DNA of 52,159 bases. Source: an uncultured Microbulbifer sp. (GTDB lineage Bacteria > Pseudomonadota > Gammaproteobacteria > Pseudomonadales > Cellvibrionaceae). The notes beneath the pieces are model-generated. The model had not been told where the DNA came from. It did not search any database and worked only from the letters and a program-made list of their open reading frames with translations. Within the stretch, counting starts at the first letter, position 1, and each line of letters opens with the position of its first letter. The DNA is taken from NCBI RefSeq assembly GCF_947504145.1, contig NZ_CANNGQ010000008.1:1-52159 (forward strand), read 5' to 3'. Positions 11,859-21,229 of the stretch are shown here, one piece after another. The position numbers and the translations under genes were made by a program.

Positions 11859-11863
11859 ATCAG
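11850..11863 (+). promoter_or_regulatory. FNR/Anr-like box upstream of ccoN
   Basis: TTGAT-CTAA-ATCAG matches the TTGAT-N4-ATCAA consensus at 9 of 10 defined positions. It overlaps the argG stop codon, 139 bp before the ccoN start. cbb3 operons are classically under FNR-family control, so the position is sensible. A GTGAGAG/CTCTCAC hairpin lies between the box and ccoN. No experimental support. Confidence 0.45.
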
Positions 11864-12002
11864 GCAGAAGTGGCGATTCAAGCGTTTAAATCGTCGCTTC
11901 TGTGCCCTCCCGGTCTACCGTGAGAGGTACAGCCGCTAATGTATTGGCGGACTCTCTCACGCGTGACGGAAACGAATCTTAAAAAGCAACGGAAGTTACA
12001 CA

Positions 12003-13463
12003 ATGACGACAACGGTGGCAGAGGCCGGCAAGTTGCCGGACTATGACTACAACATCGTGCGCCAGTTCACCATCATGTCGGTGGTCTGGGGCATTGTTGG
12101 AATGGGCGTCGGCGTTCTTATCGCCGCACAGCTGGCCTGGCCGGCGCTGAATGATCTCTGGCAGCCGTTTACGCACTTCGGTCGTCTGCGTCCGCTGCAC
12201 ACCAACGCGGTGATTTTTGCGTTTGGTGGCAGCGTGCTGTTTGCGACCTCCTACTACGTGGTGCAGCGCACCTGCCAGACGCGCCTGTGGGGCGGCTGGC
12301 TGATCCCGTTCACCTTCTGGGGTTGGCAGGTTGTGATTCTGGCGGCGGCGATCACGTTGCCGTTGGGCATCACGTCGACCAAAGAATACGCCGAGCTGGA
12401 ATGGCCGATCGATATCCTGATCGCGCTGGTGTGGATTGCTTACGCGATCGTCTTCTTCGGCACCATTGCCAAGCGCCGCACTTCCCATATCTATGTAGCC
12501 AACTGGTTCTTCGGTGCCTACATCATCACTATTGCGGTGCTGCACATCGTCAATAACCTGGCGATTCCGGTCTCCGCGTGGAAGTCGTACTCGGCCTATG
12601 CGGGTACAACCGATGCGATGATCCAGTGGTGGTACGGCCACAACGCGGTAGGCTTCTTCCTGACCGCCGCCTTCCTCGGCATCATGTATTACTTCGTTCC
12701 CAAGCAGGCGGGCCGCCCGGTGTATTCCTACCAGCTGTCCATCGTGCACTTCTGGGCGCTGATCTCCATTTACGTCTGGGCTGGTGGCCACCACCTGCAT
12801 TACTCCGCACTGCCGGACTGGACTCAGAGCCTGGCGATGATCATGTCCATCATCCTGCTGGCGCCCTCCTGGGGTGGCATGATCAACGGCATCATGACCC
12901 TGTCCGGTGCCTGGCATAAGCTGCGCACCGACCCGACACTGCGCTTCCTGGTGGTATCTCTGTCGTTCTACGGTATGTCCACATTTGAAGGGCCGATGAT
13001 GTCCATCAAAACCGTGAACGCGCTTTCTCACAACACCGACTGGACCGTTGGTCACGTGCACGCAGGTGCGCTGGGCTGGGTAGCAATGATTTCCATCGGT
13101 GCCCTGTACCACCTGGTGCCGGTACTGTGGAATCGCAAAGAGATGTACAGCGTCAAGCTCATCAATGCGCATTTCTGGCTCGCCACTGTTGGTACCGTGC
13201 TGTACATCGCCGCAATGTGGGTGAACGGTATTACCCAGGGTCTGATGTGGCGCGCGTTCAATGCGGACGGCACTCTGACTTACAGCTTCGTAGAGAGCGT
13301 GATTGCCAGCCACCCGGGCTACATCGTCCGCTGGCTCGGTGGTGCTTTCTTCCTCACCGGGATGTTCCTGATGGCGTACAACGTGTTCCGCACCGTCACC
13401 GACGAGCCGAGGGAAGACGAAGTGCGTCACGACGAAAATCTGCCGATCGCGAAGAATGCTTAA
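12003..13463 (+). CDS. ccoN: cbb3-type cytochrome c oxidase subunit I (CcoN)
   Basis: CcoN is the catalytic heme-copper subunit of the high-affinity cbb3 oxidase in the inner membrane. The 486-residue product has about twelve membrane helices. [16 protein letters not shown] (about 61-76) carries a low-spin heme b His ligand, [11 protein letters not shown] the CuB His pair, and [12 protein letters not shown] late helix His ligands. Length is typical. It heads the ccoNOQP operon; ccoO starts 12 bp after it. The leader contains a hairpin and lies downstream of an FNR-like box. Confidence 0.97.
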   Translation: MTTTVAEAGKLPDYDYNIVRQFTIMSVVWGIVGMGVGVLIAAQLAWPALNDLWQPFTHFGRLRPLHTNAVIFAFGGSVLFATSYYVVQRTCQTRLWGGWLIPFTFWGWQVVILAAAITLPLGITSTKEYAELEWPIDILIALVWIAYAIVFFGTIAKRRTSHIYVANWFFGAYIITIAVLHIVNNLAIPVSAWKSYSAYAGTTDAMIQWWYGHNAVGFFLTAAFLGIMYYFVPKQAGRPVYSYQLSIVHFWALISIYVWAGGHHLHYSALPDWTQSLAMIMSIILLAPSWGGMINGIMTLSGAWHKLRTDPTLRFLVVSLSFYGMSTFEGPMMSIKTVNALSHNTDWTVGHVHAGALGWVAMISIGALYHLVPVLWNRKEMYSVKLINAHFWLATVGTVLYIAAMWVNGITQGLMWRAFNADGTLTYSFVESVIASHPGYIVRWLGGAFFLTGMFLMAYNVFRTVTDEPREDEVRHDENLPIAKNA

Positions 13464-13475
13464 GGGGAAACGATC

Positions 13476-14093
13476 GTGAAGAATCATGACATCGTAGAAA
13501 AGAATATCGGCCTGATGATCGTACTGGTGGTCGTTGCAATCAGCTTTGGCGGCCTGGTGGAAATCGTTCCGCAGTTCTTTATCAAGGACAACAAGGTGCC
13601 GATTGCAGGTCTCAAGCCGCTCGGCGCGATCGAGCTGGAAGGCCGCGATATTTATATCCGCGAAGGCTGCCACGTGTGCCACACCCAGATGGTGCGCCCG
13701 CTGCGTGCGGAAGTAGAGCGTTACGGTCATTACTCCATGGCCCAGGAGCACGTGTATGAGCACCCCTTCCTGTGGGGCTCCAAACGTACTGGCCCGGATC
13801 TGGCCCGTGTGGGTGGCCGCTATTCCGACGAGTGGCACCGTGCGCACCTGTACGATCCGCGCAACGTGGTGCCGGAATCCATCATGCCGTCTTACCCCTG
13901 GTTGTTTGACAACGTGATTACCGGTGAGCACACCGCAGCCAAGATGCGTGCCATGCGCGTGGTGGGCGTGCCCTACACCGATGAAGATATCGCTAATGCC
14001 AGCAAGCCGTTTATCGGTGGCCGTGTCACCGAAATTGATGCTCTGGTCGCTTATTTGCAGCAGCTGGGCACGCTTGTTCAGCAGAAACGTTAA
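13476..14093 (+). CDS. ccoO: cbb3-type cytochrome c oxidase subunit II (CcoO)
   Basis: CcoO is the membrane-anchored monoheme cytochrome c of the cbb3 oxidase. The 205-residue product has one N-terminal membrane helix (about 11-31), the heme motif CHVCH (Cys65, Cys68, His69) and a distal Met in the SIMPSYPW region. The start is GTG with AGGGGA upstream. Length matches the family (about 200). Confidence 0.96.
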   Translation: MKNHDIVEKNIGLMIVLVVVAISFGGLVEIVPQFFIKDNKVPIAGLKPLGAIELEGRDIYIREGCHVCHTQMVRPLRAEVERYGHYSMAQEHVYEHPFLWGSKRTGPDLARVGGRYSDEWHRAHLYDPRNVVPESIMPSYPWLFDNVITGEHTAAKMRAMRVVGVPYTDEDIANASKPFIGGRVTEIDALVAYLQQLGTLVQQKR

Positions 14094-14107
14094 AGGCAGG
14101 GCACAGT

Positions 14108-14332
14108 TTGGATATCGACATTTTGCGGCAGGTTGGCGTGGTGCTTGGCTCCCTTGCCTTTCTGGCAATCTGCTGGTGGGCCTTTTCGCCAAAGCACAAA
14201 AAGCGCTTTGAGGAAGACGCCAATTTGCCATTTGCCGACGAGCAGGAAACTTCTGACAAGGCCGCTCGCGAGAGCGAAACCAGTACCGGCAACGATGCCG
14301 ATGAGAAACAGGAACAGGGGCAGGACAAATGA
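14108..14332 (+). CDS. ccoQ: cbb3-type cytochrome oxidase subunit CcoQ
   Basis: A 74-residue protein has one membrane helix (about 9-27) followed by SPKHKKRFEEDANLPF, the conserved CcoQ post-helix motif, and a charged Glu/Asp-rich tail. CcoQ stabilises the oxidase. The start is a TTG preceded by GGCAGGG. The stop overlaps the ATG of ccoP (ATGA), which indicates translational coupling. Confidence 0.9.
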   Translation: MDIDILRQVGVVLGSLAFLAICWWAFSPKHKKRFEEDANLPFADEQETSDKAARESETSTGNDADEKQEQGQDK

Positions 14333-15237
14333 GTGCATTTTGGAGTGGCTGGGTAATTGTGCTCACCCTTATCAACCTTGTATTGGTGACGTGGGTTCTT
14401 TTTGCCAACCGTAAAGTGGCGGTGGACGATCAGGACGATCCGGAAAACCGCACCACCGGCCACATTTACGATGGCATTGAGGAATACGACAACCCACTGC
14501 CCAAGTGGTGGTTTTTACTGTTTATTCTGACTCTGGTGTTTTCCGCTGTTTATCTGGTGATTTATCCGGGTATGGGTAATTTCAAAGGTATTGCCGGCTG
14601 GACATCCGTGGGTGCACTGAAGGCGGATCAGGCCAAAGCACAGGCGGAATTCAAGGAGTCTTTCGGTCAGTATGTGGATATGCCGATCGAGAAAATCGCC
14701 GAGAGCCGCGAAGCGCTGAAAATGGGCGCGCGGATTTTCGCCAACAACTGCGCTGTGTGTCACGGTGCGGATGGCGGCGGCAACTACGGCTTCCCCAATT
14801 TGACCGATAGCGACTGGCTGTACGGTGGTACTCCGGAAAAAATTCTGGAGACCCTGCACAATGGTCGCCAGGGCCTGATGCCGCCCCAGGGGCCGGTCGT
14901 CGGTGAGGCCGGTGTGAAAAATGTGACTGAGTATGTGCTGGCGCTCAGCGGCCAGGAGCACGATGCCGCCATGGCTGAGAAGGGCAAACAGGTGTTTGGT
15001 ACCGTTTGTATGGCCTGTCACGGCACTGACGGCAAAGGCTCTATAGCACTGGGCGCGCCCAACCTGACGGACGATATCTGGCTCTACGGCGGTAGCCGCG
15101 AGGAGATTCAGCACACCGTACGCGGTGGCCGCAGCAACAATATGCCGTCGCAGAAAGATAAGTTGCGCGAAGACAAGATCCGTCTGGTTGCCGCTTATGT
15201 CTACAGCCTGTCGCGTCAGGAAGATGTGCAGCAGTAA
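14329..15237 (+). CDS. ccoP: cbb3-type cytochrome c oxidase subunit III (CcoP)
   Basis: CcoP is the diheme cytochrome c that passes electrons to CcoO/CcoN. The 302-residue product has two N-terminal membrane helices (about 8-26 and 58-79), the linker motif YDNPLPKWW, and two heme sites, CAVCH (Cys141, Cys144, His145) and CMACH (Cys227, Cys230, His231). Axial Met candidates lie in GLMPPQG and NNMPSQ. Two N-terminal helices mark the longer CcoP form. It ends the structural operon. Confidence 0.96.
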   Translation: MSAFWSGWVIVLTLINLVLVTWVLFANRKVAVDDQDDPENRTTGHIYDGIEEYDNPLPKWWFLLFILTLVFSAVYLVIYPGMGNFKGIAGWTSVGALKADQAKAQAEFKESFGQYVDMPIEKIAESREALKMGARIFANNCAVCHGADGGGNYGFPNLTDSDWLYGGTPEKILETLHNGRQGLMPPQGPVVGEAGVKNVTEYVLALSGQEHDAAMAEKGKQVFGTVCMACHGTDGKGSIALGAPNLTDDIWLYGGSREEIQHTVRGGRSNNMPSQKDKLREDKIRLVAAYVYSLSRQEDVQQ

Positions 15238-15277
15238 CGTTTATCGGCGCAATACCATCTGCGCCGAATGAGGGAGT

Positions 15278-15302
15278 GGGCGGCGGCTTTTTGCCGCCGC
15301 CC
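15278..15302 (+). terminator. Hairpin between ccoNOQP and ccoGHIS
   Basis: GGGCGGCGGC and GCCGCCGCCC form a perfect 10-bp stem with a five-T loop, 40 bp after ccoP. No T run follows, so it may be a transcript-stabilising or partial termination element that lowers expression of the assembly genes compared with the structural genes. Confidence 0.5.
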
Positions 15303-15396
15303 AATTCGCCGGGAAGGGCACCGCAGGGAAGAATAACAAGCCTCATTGCAACGACTGCAGTATCCATCCCGATTCACGTCGGGTGAGTGAGGTTTT

Positions 15397-16812
15397 GTGA
15401 GCGATAGAATACCTACCCGTGAAGAGCAGGAAGGCGATGGCGAAGTCCGCTATCGCATGCTCTATGAGTCTGACGACAAGGTGTACATTCGCCATATCCG
15501 CGGCGTGTTCACCCGTATCCGCAAATACACCGGTTTGCCACTTCTGCTGGCCTTCTTCTTTATCCCCTGGCTGAACATTGATGGGCACCAGGCTGTGCAC
15601 TTCGATCTCCCTGCGCGCCAGTTTCATATCTTCTGGACAACCTTTGGTCCCCAGGATGGTTTTCTGCTGGCGTGGCTGCTGATCATTTCTGCCTTTGCCC
15701 TGTTTGCCATTACCACCTGGCTCGGTCGTGTCTGGTGCGGTTTTACCTGCCCGCAGACCGTGTGGACGCTAATGTTCATCTGGGCGGAGCGGGTGTGTGA
15801 GGGGGATCGCAGCAAGCGGATGAAGCTGGATGCGGCGCCCTGGGGCGTTGAGAAAGTGCTACGCAAGGGTGGCACCCACACCATCTGGTTGATCATCTCT
15901 CTGGCGACGGCACTGGCTTTTGTCGGGTATTTTTATGGTATCCGCGATCTTGTGGTCGACCTCGCCACGTTTACCGCCCATCCCCAGGGCGCTTTCTGGG
16001 TTGCCTTCTTTGCCTTTGCCACCTATTTCAATGCCGGGTTTATGCGCGAGCAGGTGTGCAAGTACATGTGCCCTTATGCACGCTTTCAGTCGGTGATGTA
16101 CGACAAAGACACCATCGCCGTGCATTACGATGCGCGACGGGGTGAGGCGCGGGGCCCACGTAAGAAAAATATCGATTACAAATCCCAGGGTTTGGGCGAC
16201 TGTATCGATTGCTACTGGTGCGTGCAGGTGTGTCCGGTGGATATCGATATCCGCGATGGCATGCAGTACGAGTGCATCAACTGCGGCTTGTGCGTGGATG
16301 CCTGCAACAGTGTGATGGACAAGATGGAGTATCCGCAGGGGCTGATCCGGTTTACGTCTGAGGATGAGCTGGAGACTGGGAAGACTCAGTATGTGCGGCC
16401 GCGGTTGATTGGCTACGGGTTGGTACTGCTGTTGATGTTCGGCCTGTTTGCCCAGCAGGTGTTGACCCGCTCTCCGGTACAGGCCGAAGTGCAGCGGGAT
16501 CGCGGTGCGCGTATGTACCGGATCTCCCAGGGCATGGTGCAGAACGTGTATACGGTCAAAATCAACAATATGGACCAGAAGCCCCACCAGTTTAGCGTTC
16601 GCGTTGAAGGCAAGCCCGGCTACGACTACGCCCTGCGCATGCAGCGGGGCATTCAGTTGCGCCCGGGCGAGATATACTCTGTCCCCATCCGGGTGAGTGT
16701 GCCCAAAGCGCAGCTCAAGGATTACAAGCACGATATCGTGATCGTGATCCAGGCCAAGGATGCGCCAGAACTCGAAGACCGTCACAAGACGGTGTTTATC
16801 GGCCCCAAATAA
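15397..16812 (+). CDS. ccoG: Cytochrome c oxidase accessory protein CcoG (Fe-S)
   Basis: CcoG (RdxA/FixG) is a membrane iron-sulfur protein acting in copper handling for cbb3 oxidase assembly. The 471-residue product has about five membrane helices, CGFTCPQTVW and CKYMCPYARF cysteine motifs, and a ferredoxin-like pair CIDCYWCVQVCP (about 268-279) and CINCGLCVDAC (about 289-299). A C-terminal Ig-like FixG domain follows. The start is GTG after GTGAGGTTTT, a weak ribosome site. ccoH begins on the base after its stop. Confidence 0.95.
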   Translation: MSDRIPTREEQEGDGEVRYRMLYESDDKVYIRHIRGVFTRIRKYTGLPLLLAFFFIPWLNIDGHQAVHFDLPARQFHIFWTTFGPQDGFLLAWLLIISAFALFAITTWLGRVWCGFTCPQTVWTLMFIWAERVCEGDRSKRMKLDAAPWGVEKVLRKGGTHTIWLIISLATALAFVGYFYGIRDLVVDLATFTAHPQGAFWVAFFAFATYFNAGFMREQVCKYMCPYARFQSVMYDKDTIAVHYDARRGEARGPRKKNIDYKSQGLGDCIDCYWCVQVCPVDIDIRDGMQYECINCGLCVDACNSVMDKMEYPQGLIRFTSEDELETGKTQYVRPRLIGYGLVLLLMFGLFAQQVLTRSPVQAEVQRDRGARMYRISQGMVQNVYTVKINNMDQKPHQFSVRVEGKPGYDYALRMQRGIQLRPGEIYSVPIRVSVPKAQLKDYKHDIVIVIQAKDAPELEDRHKTVFIGPK

Positions 16813-17364
16813 ATGGTTGAACAGTCAGTGACACAAAGCGTTGAAAAAGAAGTGCCGGGCGTCTGGTATCGCGAGCCCTGGTTCTGGGTGGTGATGGCGC
16901 CACTGGTGGTGGTGGTGATCGTCTCACTGACCATGGTGTCGATCGCCGTGCGTTATGGAGACGACGTGGTGAGCGACACCTATTACAAGGATAGCCGCAT
17001 GTACCACTACAGTGCCGAGCAGGATGAGCGTGCCCGGGCGCTGGGGCTGGCGGGCATGCTACTGTTTTCTCCGCAGAACAAAACCGTGACCTTCGATCTG
17101 CGCGGCGATATCGAGTATCCGGAACAGTTGCTGTTGACCCTCAGTCACCCGGTGGAAGCGGATCTTGACGAGCACATCGTACTTGAGCAGATCTCCATCG
17201 GTCGCTATCGCGGCCAGGTAGAGGCACCACTGCAACATCGCTGGTACCTGCTGTTGATGCCGGAGCTGGATCCCGAGCAGTTTCGCGACGCCATCTGGCG
17301 TCTTAAGGGCGAGATCAACTTCAATCTAGGCAATGGAGTGCCCCTGAAGCCGATCGAGCAGTGA
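16813..17364 (+). CDS. ccoH: FixH/CcoH family cbb3 assembly protein
   Basis: CcoH is a bitopic membrane protein needed for late cbb3 oxidase assembly. The 183-residue product has one membrane helix at about 24-46 (WFWVVMAPLVVVVIVS), then SDTYYKDSRMY, a FixH family signature, and a periplasmic beta-rich domain. It starts directly after ccoG and is followed 4 bp later by ccoI. Confidence 0.9.
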   Translation: MVEQSVTQSVEKEVPGVWYREPWFWVVMAPLVVVVIVSLTMVSIAVRYGDDVVSDTYYKDSRMYHYSAEQDERARALGLAGMLLFSPQNKTVTFDLRGDIEYPEQLLLTLSHPVEADLDEHIVLEQISIGRYRGQVEAPLQHRWYLLLMPELDPEQFRDAIWRLKGEINFNLGNGVPLKPIEQ

Positions 17365-17368
17365 GCCC

Positions 17369-19873
17369 ATGACAGACCCGCTCACACTTTCGTCGCGATC
17401 TCCCAGTGCCGCCACATCCGGGGCGGAAGTCGCGGACTGCTACCATTGCGGCCTGCCGGTTGCGCCCGGTAGCCAGTATTCCGTGTCGATTGATGGCGCG
17501 CGCCGGCCCATGTGCTGTCCGGGCTGTGAAGCCGTGGCGGGGGCCATTGTTGCCGGTGGGCTGGATAACTTCTATCGCTTCCGTGAGCAAAACAGTGAGC
17601 GCCCGGATTCGGACGCGCCGAATGACCGCTGGAGTGCTTATGATCTGCCGGAAGTGCAGGGTGAATTCGTTCGTGAATACTCGGAAGCCGGCGCCACGGC
17701 CGAGCCCGGGTCGCCGCTGCGTGTGGCGAGCCTGCTGGTCAGCGGTATTACCTGTGCAGCCTGTGTCTGGCTGATCGAAAAGCACCTCGCGCGCCTGCCC
17801 GGGGTGGAGCGGGTATCGGTCAACGCCAGTACCCACCGCGCGCAGATTGTGTTCGATCCCGAGCTGCTGCCAGTCAGTCTTCTATTTTCTTCCCTGTCTT
17901 CCATTGGTTATCGCCCGTCGCCGGCTACCGCCGCGAATAGTGAGCGCCTGATCCTGCAGGAGCGCCGCGCCTCCATGCGTCGCCTCGGCGTTGCCGGGCT
18001 TGGCACCATGCAGGTGATGATGTTTGCCGTCGCCCTCTATTTCGGTGACAGCAAGGGCATCGACAGCCAGTTCGAGCAGTTTTTCCGCTGGGTTTCTCTC
18101 GTAGTGGCCACGCCAGTGGTGTGTTATGCGGCGCAGCCTTTTTTTGCGGCCGCCTGGCGGGCGCTGCGCAGTGGGCAGCTGGTGATGGACGTGCCGGTTT
18201 CGCTCGCCATCGGTCTGGCCTACGCAGCCAGCGTCTACGCCACGGTATTTGAAACCGGCGAGGTCTACTTTGAATCGGTTTCCATGTTCACCTTCTTCCT
18301 GCTACTGGGGCGCTCGGTGGAGATGCGCGCGCGTCATCGCGCGGGGCTGGCCAGCGGTGGGTTGGCGCAGCTGTTGCCGCTGGCCGCGCTGCGTTTCACC
18401 GATGAATCAGCTGCTCCCGAGTCGGTGCCAGTAACGGCGCTGGCGGTGGGCGACCGGATACTGCTGCGGCCCGGAGATACGGTACCCGCCGACGGCATCG
18501 TGACCGATGGCGCCAGCGGCGTGGATGAATCAATACTCACCGGTGAGTCTGCCCTGCAGCAGAAGGCGCAAGGGAGTCCGGTGTTTGCCGGTAGCGTGAA
18601 CGGTGATTCCTCACTGACCGTGCGTGTCAGCGCGGCCGGGGGCAGCACACGCCTGTCGGCCATCGAGAAGCTGGTCGAGCAGGCCCAGCTAGACAAGCCC
18701 TCTCAAGTCGCGCTGGCGGACCGGATTGCGGGGCGGTTTATTGCCGCAGTCTTGTGTATCGCGGTAGCGGCTTTCGTATTCTGGTGGCAACAGGCGCCGG
18801 ATCGAGCGTTCTGGATCGCCCTTTCCGTGTTGGTGGTCACCTGTCCCTGTGCGCTGTCGCTTGCGACACCCGCCGCGCTGGCAGCGGCTACTTTGCGTCT
18901 GCAGCAGCTGGGGTTGCTGGTGGCGCGGGGGCATGTATTGGAAACCCTGCCCAGGCTAACCCGGGCGATCTTCGACAAAACCGGCACGCTGACGGAAGGC
19001 GAGCCTCGCTTGCGGTCCATTCGTATATTGCGCGATCGTTTTGATGAAGCCGAAGTGCGGGATATCGCCGCGGCACTGGAGAGTTACACCAATCACCCGC
19101 TGGCGCGTGCGTTTCGCCCCTGGTCCGGCAACCGTGCCGCGCGGGACCTGCATTCAGTCACCGGACGCGGTGTGTCCGGAGTCTGCGGGGAGGTGGCCTA
19201 TCGGCTCGGGCGCCCGGACTTTGTTGGCGAACTGGCGGATGCCGCTCCGGTGCCTGAAACACCGCAAGAGCAGGGGCAGTGGCTGTTGCTGGGCGATACC
19301 GCGGGCCCCATTGCCTGGCTGTGCCTGGGGGATGAGGTGCGGCCGACGGCGGCGGAATCGATTGCCGAGTTGCAACAGCAGGGGTTGGGCACCGAGCTGC
19401 TGAGCGGCGATCAGTCCGCGGAAGTGCCGCGGCTGGCTGAGGCTACCGGAATCGGCGAGTTTCGCGGTGGTGTGGCGCCGGAGCAGAAACTGGCCCACCT
19501 GCGCGCGCTGCAATCGGAAGGGCAGCGACTGTTGATGGTGGGCGACGGTATCAACGACGTGCCGGTGCTGTCGGGAGCGGATGTGTCCGTTGCCATGATG
19601 TCGGCGGCGGACCTGGCGCAGTCTCGCGCTGACGCAATTCTGCTGCAGGGGGACTTGCGGGCATTGCCGCGGGCCTTTGCATTGGCCCGCAAGTGCCGCA
19701 CAATTATTCGTCAGAATCTGGCCTGGGCGATTCTCTACAACGTGCTGGCTTTGCCGCTCGCCTTTTTGGGGATGGTGCCGCCCTGGGCGGCGGCCATTGG
19801 CATGTCCCTGAGCTCGTTGCTGGTGGTGGCCAACGCCCTGCGCCTGTCCCGTTGGCAGTATTCTGCCGGTTAA
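17369..19873 (+). CDS. ccoI: Copper-translocating P-type ATPase CcoI
   Basis: CcoI (FixI) is a P1B-ATPase that supplies copper to the cbb3 oxidase. The 834-residue product starts with a CYHCGLPV...CCPGCEAV cysteine domain typical of CcoI. A heavy-metal domain follows with GITCAACVWLIE (about 127-138) and an eight-helix core. Motifs present are TGES actuator (ILTGESA), the metal-site CPC in VTCPCALSL, the phosphorylation loop DKTGTLTEG, YTNHPLAR (HP motif) and GDGINDVPVL. The dual N-terminal Cys domains separate it from CopA. It belongs to the ccoGHIS unit. Confidence 0.96.
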   Translation: MTDPLTLSSRSPSAATSGAEVADCYHCGLPVAPGSQYSVSIDGARRPMCCPGCEAVAGAIVAGGLDNFYRFREQNSERPDSDAPNDRWSAYDLPEVQGEFVREYSEAGATAEPGSPLRVASLLVSGITCAACVWLIEKHLARLPGVERVSVNASTHRAQIVFDPELLPVSLLFSSLSSIGYRPSPATAANSERLILQERRASMRRLGVAGLGTMQVMMFAVALYFGDSKGIDSQFEQFFRWVSLVVATPVVCYAAQPFFAAAWRALRSGQLVMDVPVSLAIGLAYAASVYATVFETGEVYFESVSMFTFFLLLGRSVEMRARHRAGLASGGLAQLLPLAALRFTDESAAPESVPVTALAVGDRILLRPGDTVPADGIVTDGASGVDESILTGESALQQKAQGSPVFAGSVNGDSSLTVRVSAAGGSTRLSAIEKLVEQAQLDKPSQVALADRIAGRFIAAVLCIAVAAFVFWWQQAPDRAFWIALSVLVVTCPCALSLATPAALAAATLRLQQLGLLVARGHVLETLPRLTRAIFDKTGTLTEGEPRLRSIRILRDRFDEAEVRDIAAALESYTNHPLARAFRPWSGNRAARDLHSVTGRGVSGVCGEVAYRLGRPDFVGELADAAPVPETPQEQGQWLLLGDTAGPIAWLCLGDEVRPTAAESIAELQQQGLGTELLSGDQSAEVPRLAEATGIGEFRGGVAPEQKLAHLRALQSEGQRLLMVGDGINDVPVLSGADVSVAMMSAADLAQSRADAILLQGDLRALPRAFALARKCRTIIRQNLAWAILYNVLALPLAFLGMVPPWAAAIGMSLSSLLVVANALRLSRWQYSAG

Positions 19874-19899
19874 TTTGACGTACGTTTCCCGAGGTTGTC

Positions 19900-20139
19900 G
19901 TGGACAGTATTTTCCTGCTGGTTCCCATCGTTATTTTTTTCGTTGCCTGCGCGGTAAAACTGTTCTTCTGGGCGGTCAACAGCGGCCAGTACGACGATCT
20001 TGAGACCGAAGGGCGCCGCATCCTGTTTGACGACGAGCCCCGCGCTCGGTCGCAACCCCCGGCTCCAGGTGAGGCTGATGCGCCGGAGGCAGGGCAGCAA
20101 GTCCGCAAAAAAACCGATGATTCCGCGGAGCATCACTGA
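19900..20139 (+). CDS. ccoS: cbb3-type cytochrome oxidase assembly protein CcoS
   Basis: CcoS is a small membrane protein needed for cofactor insertion into CcoN. The 79-residue product has one N-terminal membrane helix (about 3-25) followed by FFWAVNSGQYDDLETEGRRI, the conserved CcoS signature, then a variable charged tail. The start is GTG. Its TGA stop overlaps the ATG of the next gene by one base, so translation is probably coupled. Confidence 0.93.
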   Translation: MDSIFLLVPIVIFFVACAVKLFFWAVNSGQYDDLETEGRRILFDDEPRARSQPPAPGEADAPEAGQQVRKKTDDSAEHH

Positions 20140-21047
20140 TGCCGGATTTGGGAATGCTTGACTGGAGTACCTTGGGTGCAGCGCTGGCCATCGGGTTTTT
20201 TGGCAGTAGCCACTGCATCGGAATGTGCGGGGGAATTTCCGGTGCTCTGGGCCTTGCGGTGCCCGGACAGAAGCCTGCCTGGCCGCGACTGATCGGCTAT
20301 TCCACCGGCCGTGTGGCCAGCTACTCGCTGATGGGTTTGCTGGTGGGGGTTCTGGGCGCCTATTTGGCTACGGATATCGCCAGCGGGCTGGCACCGCTGC
20401 GGATTATTGCGGGGCTGATGCTGATTGCCATGGCGCTCTACCTGGCCGACTGGTGGCGGGGGCTGGTCTGGCTCGAGCGCGGTGGGGCCGTGTTGTGGCG
20501 AGCTATTCAGCCATTGTCGCGCAAATTGCTGCCGGTCAACTCGACGCCTCAGGCTATCGCACTCGGTGCATTGTGGGGGTGGCTGCCCTGTGGGCTGGTA
20601 TACAGCGCGCTGGCCTTTGCCCTGGCACAGGGCAGCGGCGCACAGGCTGCGCTTGCCATGCTCGCCTTTGGTCTCGGCACGGTGCCTGCGGTACTGGCCA
20701 CCGGCGCTGCCGCGGCGCGGTTGCGTACACTGGTTCAGAAGCCCGGGGTACGCCTCGCTATGGCGCTGCTCGTGTTTACTTTTGGCGTGTGGACGCTGTG
20801 GGGGGCTGCAGGGCATGGAGGGCATGAGGGGCATGGGTCACACGATGCTCACCAGCATCACTCTCCCCAGAAGGAGCCGATGGCGGGCGCGGAAGCGTCA
20901 CATACAGAAGCTGTGGATGCCGATGAGGAAGCGGCGCACTCTTCTCATAACCATCGTCACCACGACAATCATCAGGATCATCATAGGTCTGACGCGCATG
21001 ATGCAGGCTCCGATGACGAAGAACCCGGCGCCGGGACTGCCGACTGA
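20139..21047 (+). CDS. TauE/SafE-like membrane protein with His-rich tail (cco cluster)
   Basis: The 302-residue product belongs to the group of membrane proteins found after ccoS in many gammaproteobacteria (annotated sulfite exporter TauE/SafE, COG2836-like). It has about six helices with FFGSSHCIGMCGGISG (about 20-35) and GWLPCGLVYSALA (about 147-159). These paired Cys motifs near membrane helices resemble DsbD-like or copper-handling membrane proteins. The last third of the tail (about 228-292) is very rich in His, Asp and Glu with repeated GH, HH and HDxHxHH patterns, which suggests metal binding. It overlaps ccoS by one base. A copper role in oxidase assembly is inference from context. 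Confidence 0.8.
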   Translation: MPDLGMLDWSTLGAALAIGFFGSSHCIGMCGGISGALGLAVPGQKPAWPRLIGYSTGRVASYSLMGLLVGVLGAYLATDIASGLAPLRIIAGLMLIAMALYLADWWRGLVWLERGGAVLWRAIQPLSRKLLPVNSTPQAIALGALWGWLPCGLVYSALAFALAQGSGAQAALAMLAFGLGTVPAVLATGAAAARLRTLVQKPGVRLAMALLVFTFGVWTLWGAAGHGGHEGHGSHDAHQHHSPQKEPMAGAEASHTEAVDADEEAAHSSHNHRHHDNHQDHHRSDAHDAGSDDEEPGAGTAD

Positions 21048-21229
21048 TTCCCGTCCCGCAGGCCGCTGGCGGTTATGCCGTGGAAGCCGGGAGCCGATGG
21101 GGGTAAACTGGCGGAATTCTGACCTTTGGTCTGGCCACTTCCCTGTTATTGGCGAGCGCCCTGGCGCATGGAGGTCTGTGGCGGGCTGTAAGTCGTGTAG
21201 TGCTCATGTAGTACCCAGTTGGATTCAGC

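Noticed and set aside
11918..11963. Hairpin in the ccoN leader as a terminator of argG
   Set aside because: GTGAGAG/CTCTCAC pairing is present but no T run follows, so I keep it only as a leader structure.
11979..14408. An 809-codon open minus-strand frame opposite ccoNOQP
   Set aside because: The plus strand carries clear ccoN, ccoO and ccoQ. The antisense frame is His/Arg-rich, has no family features and is a product of high GC3 coding bias.
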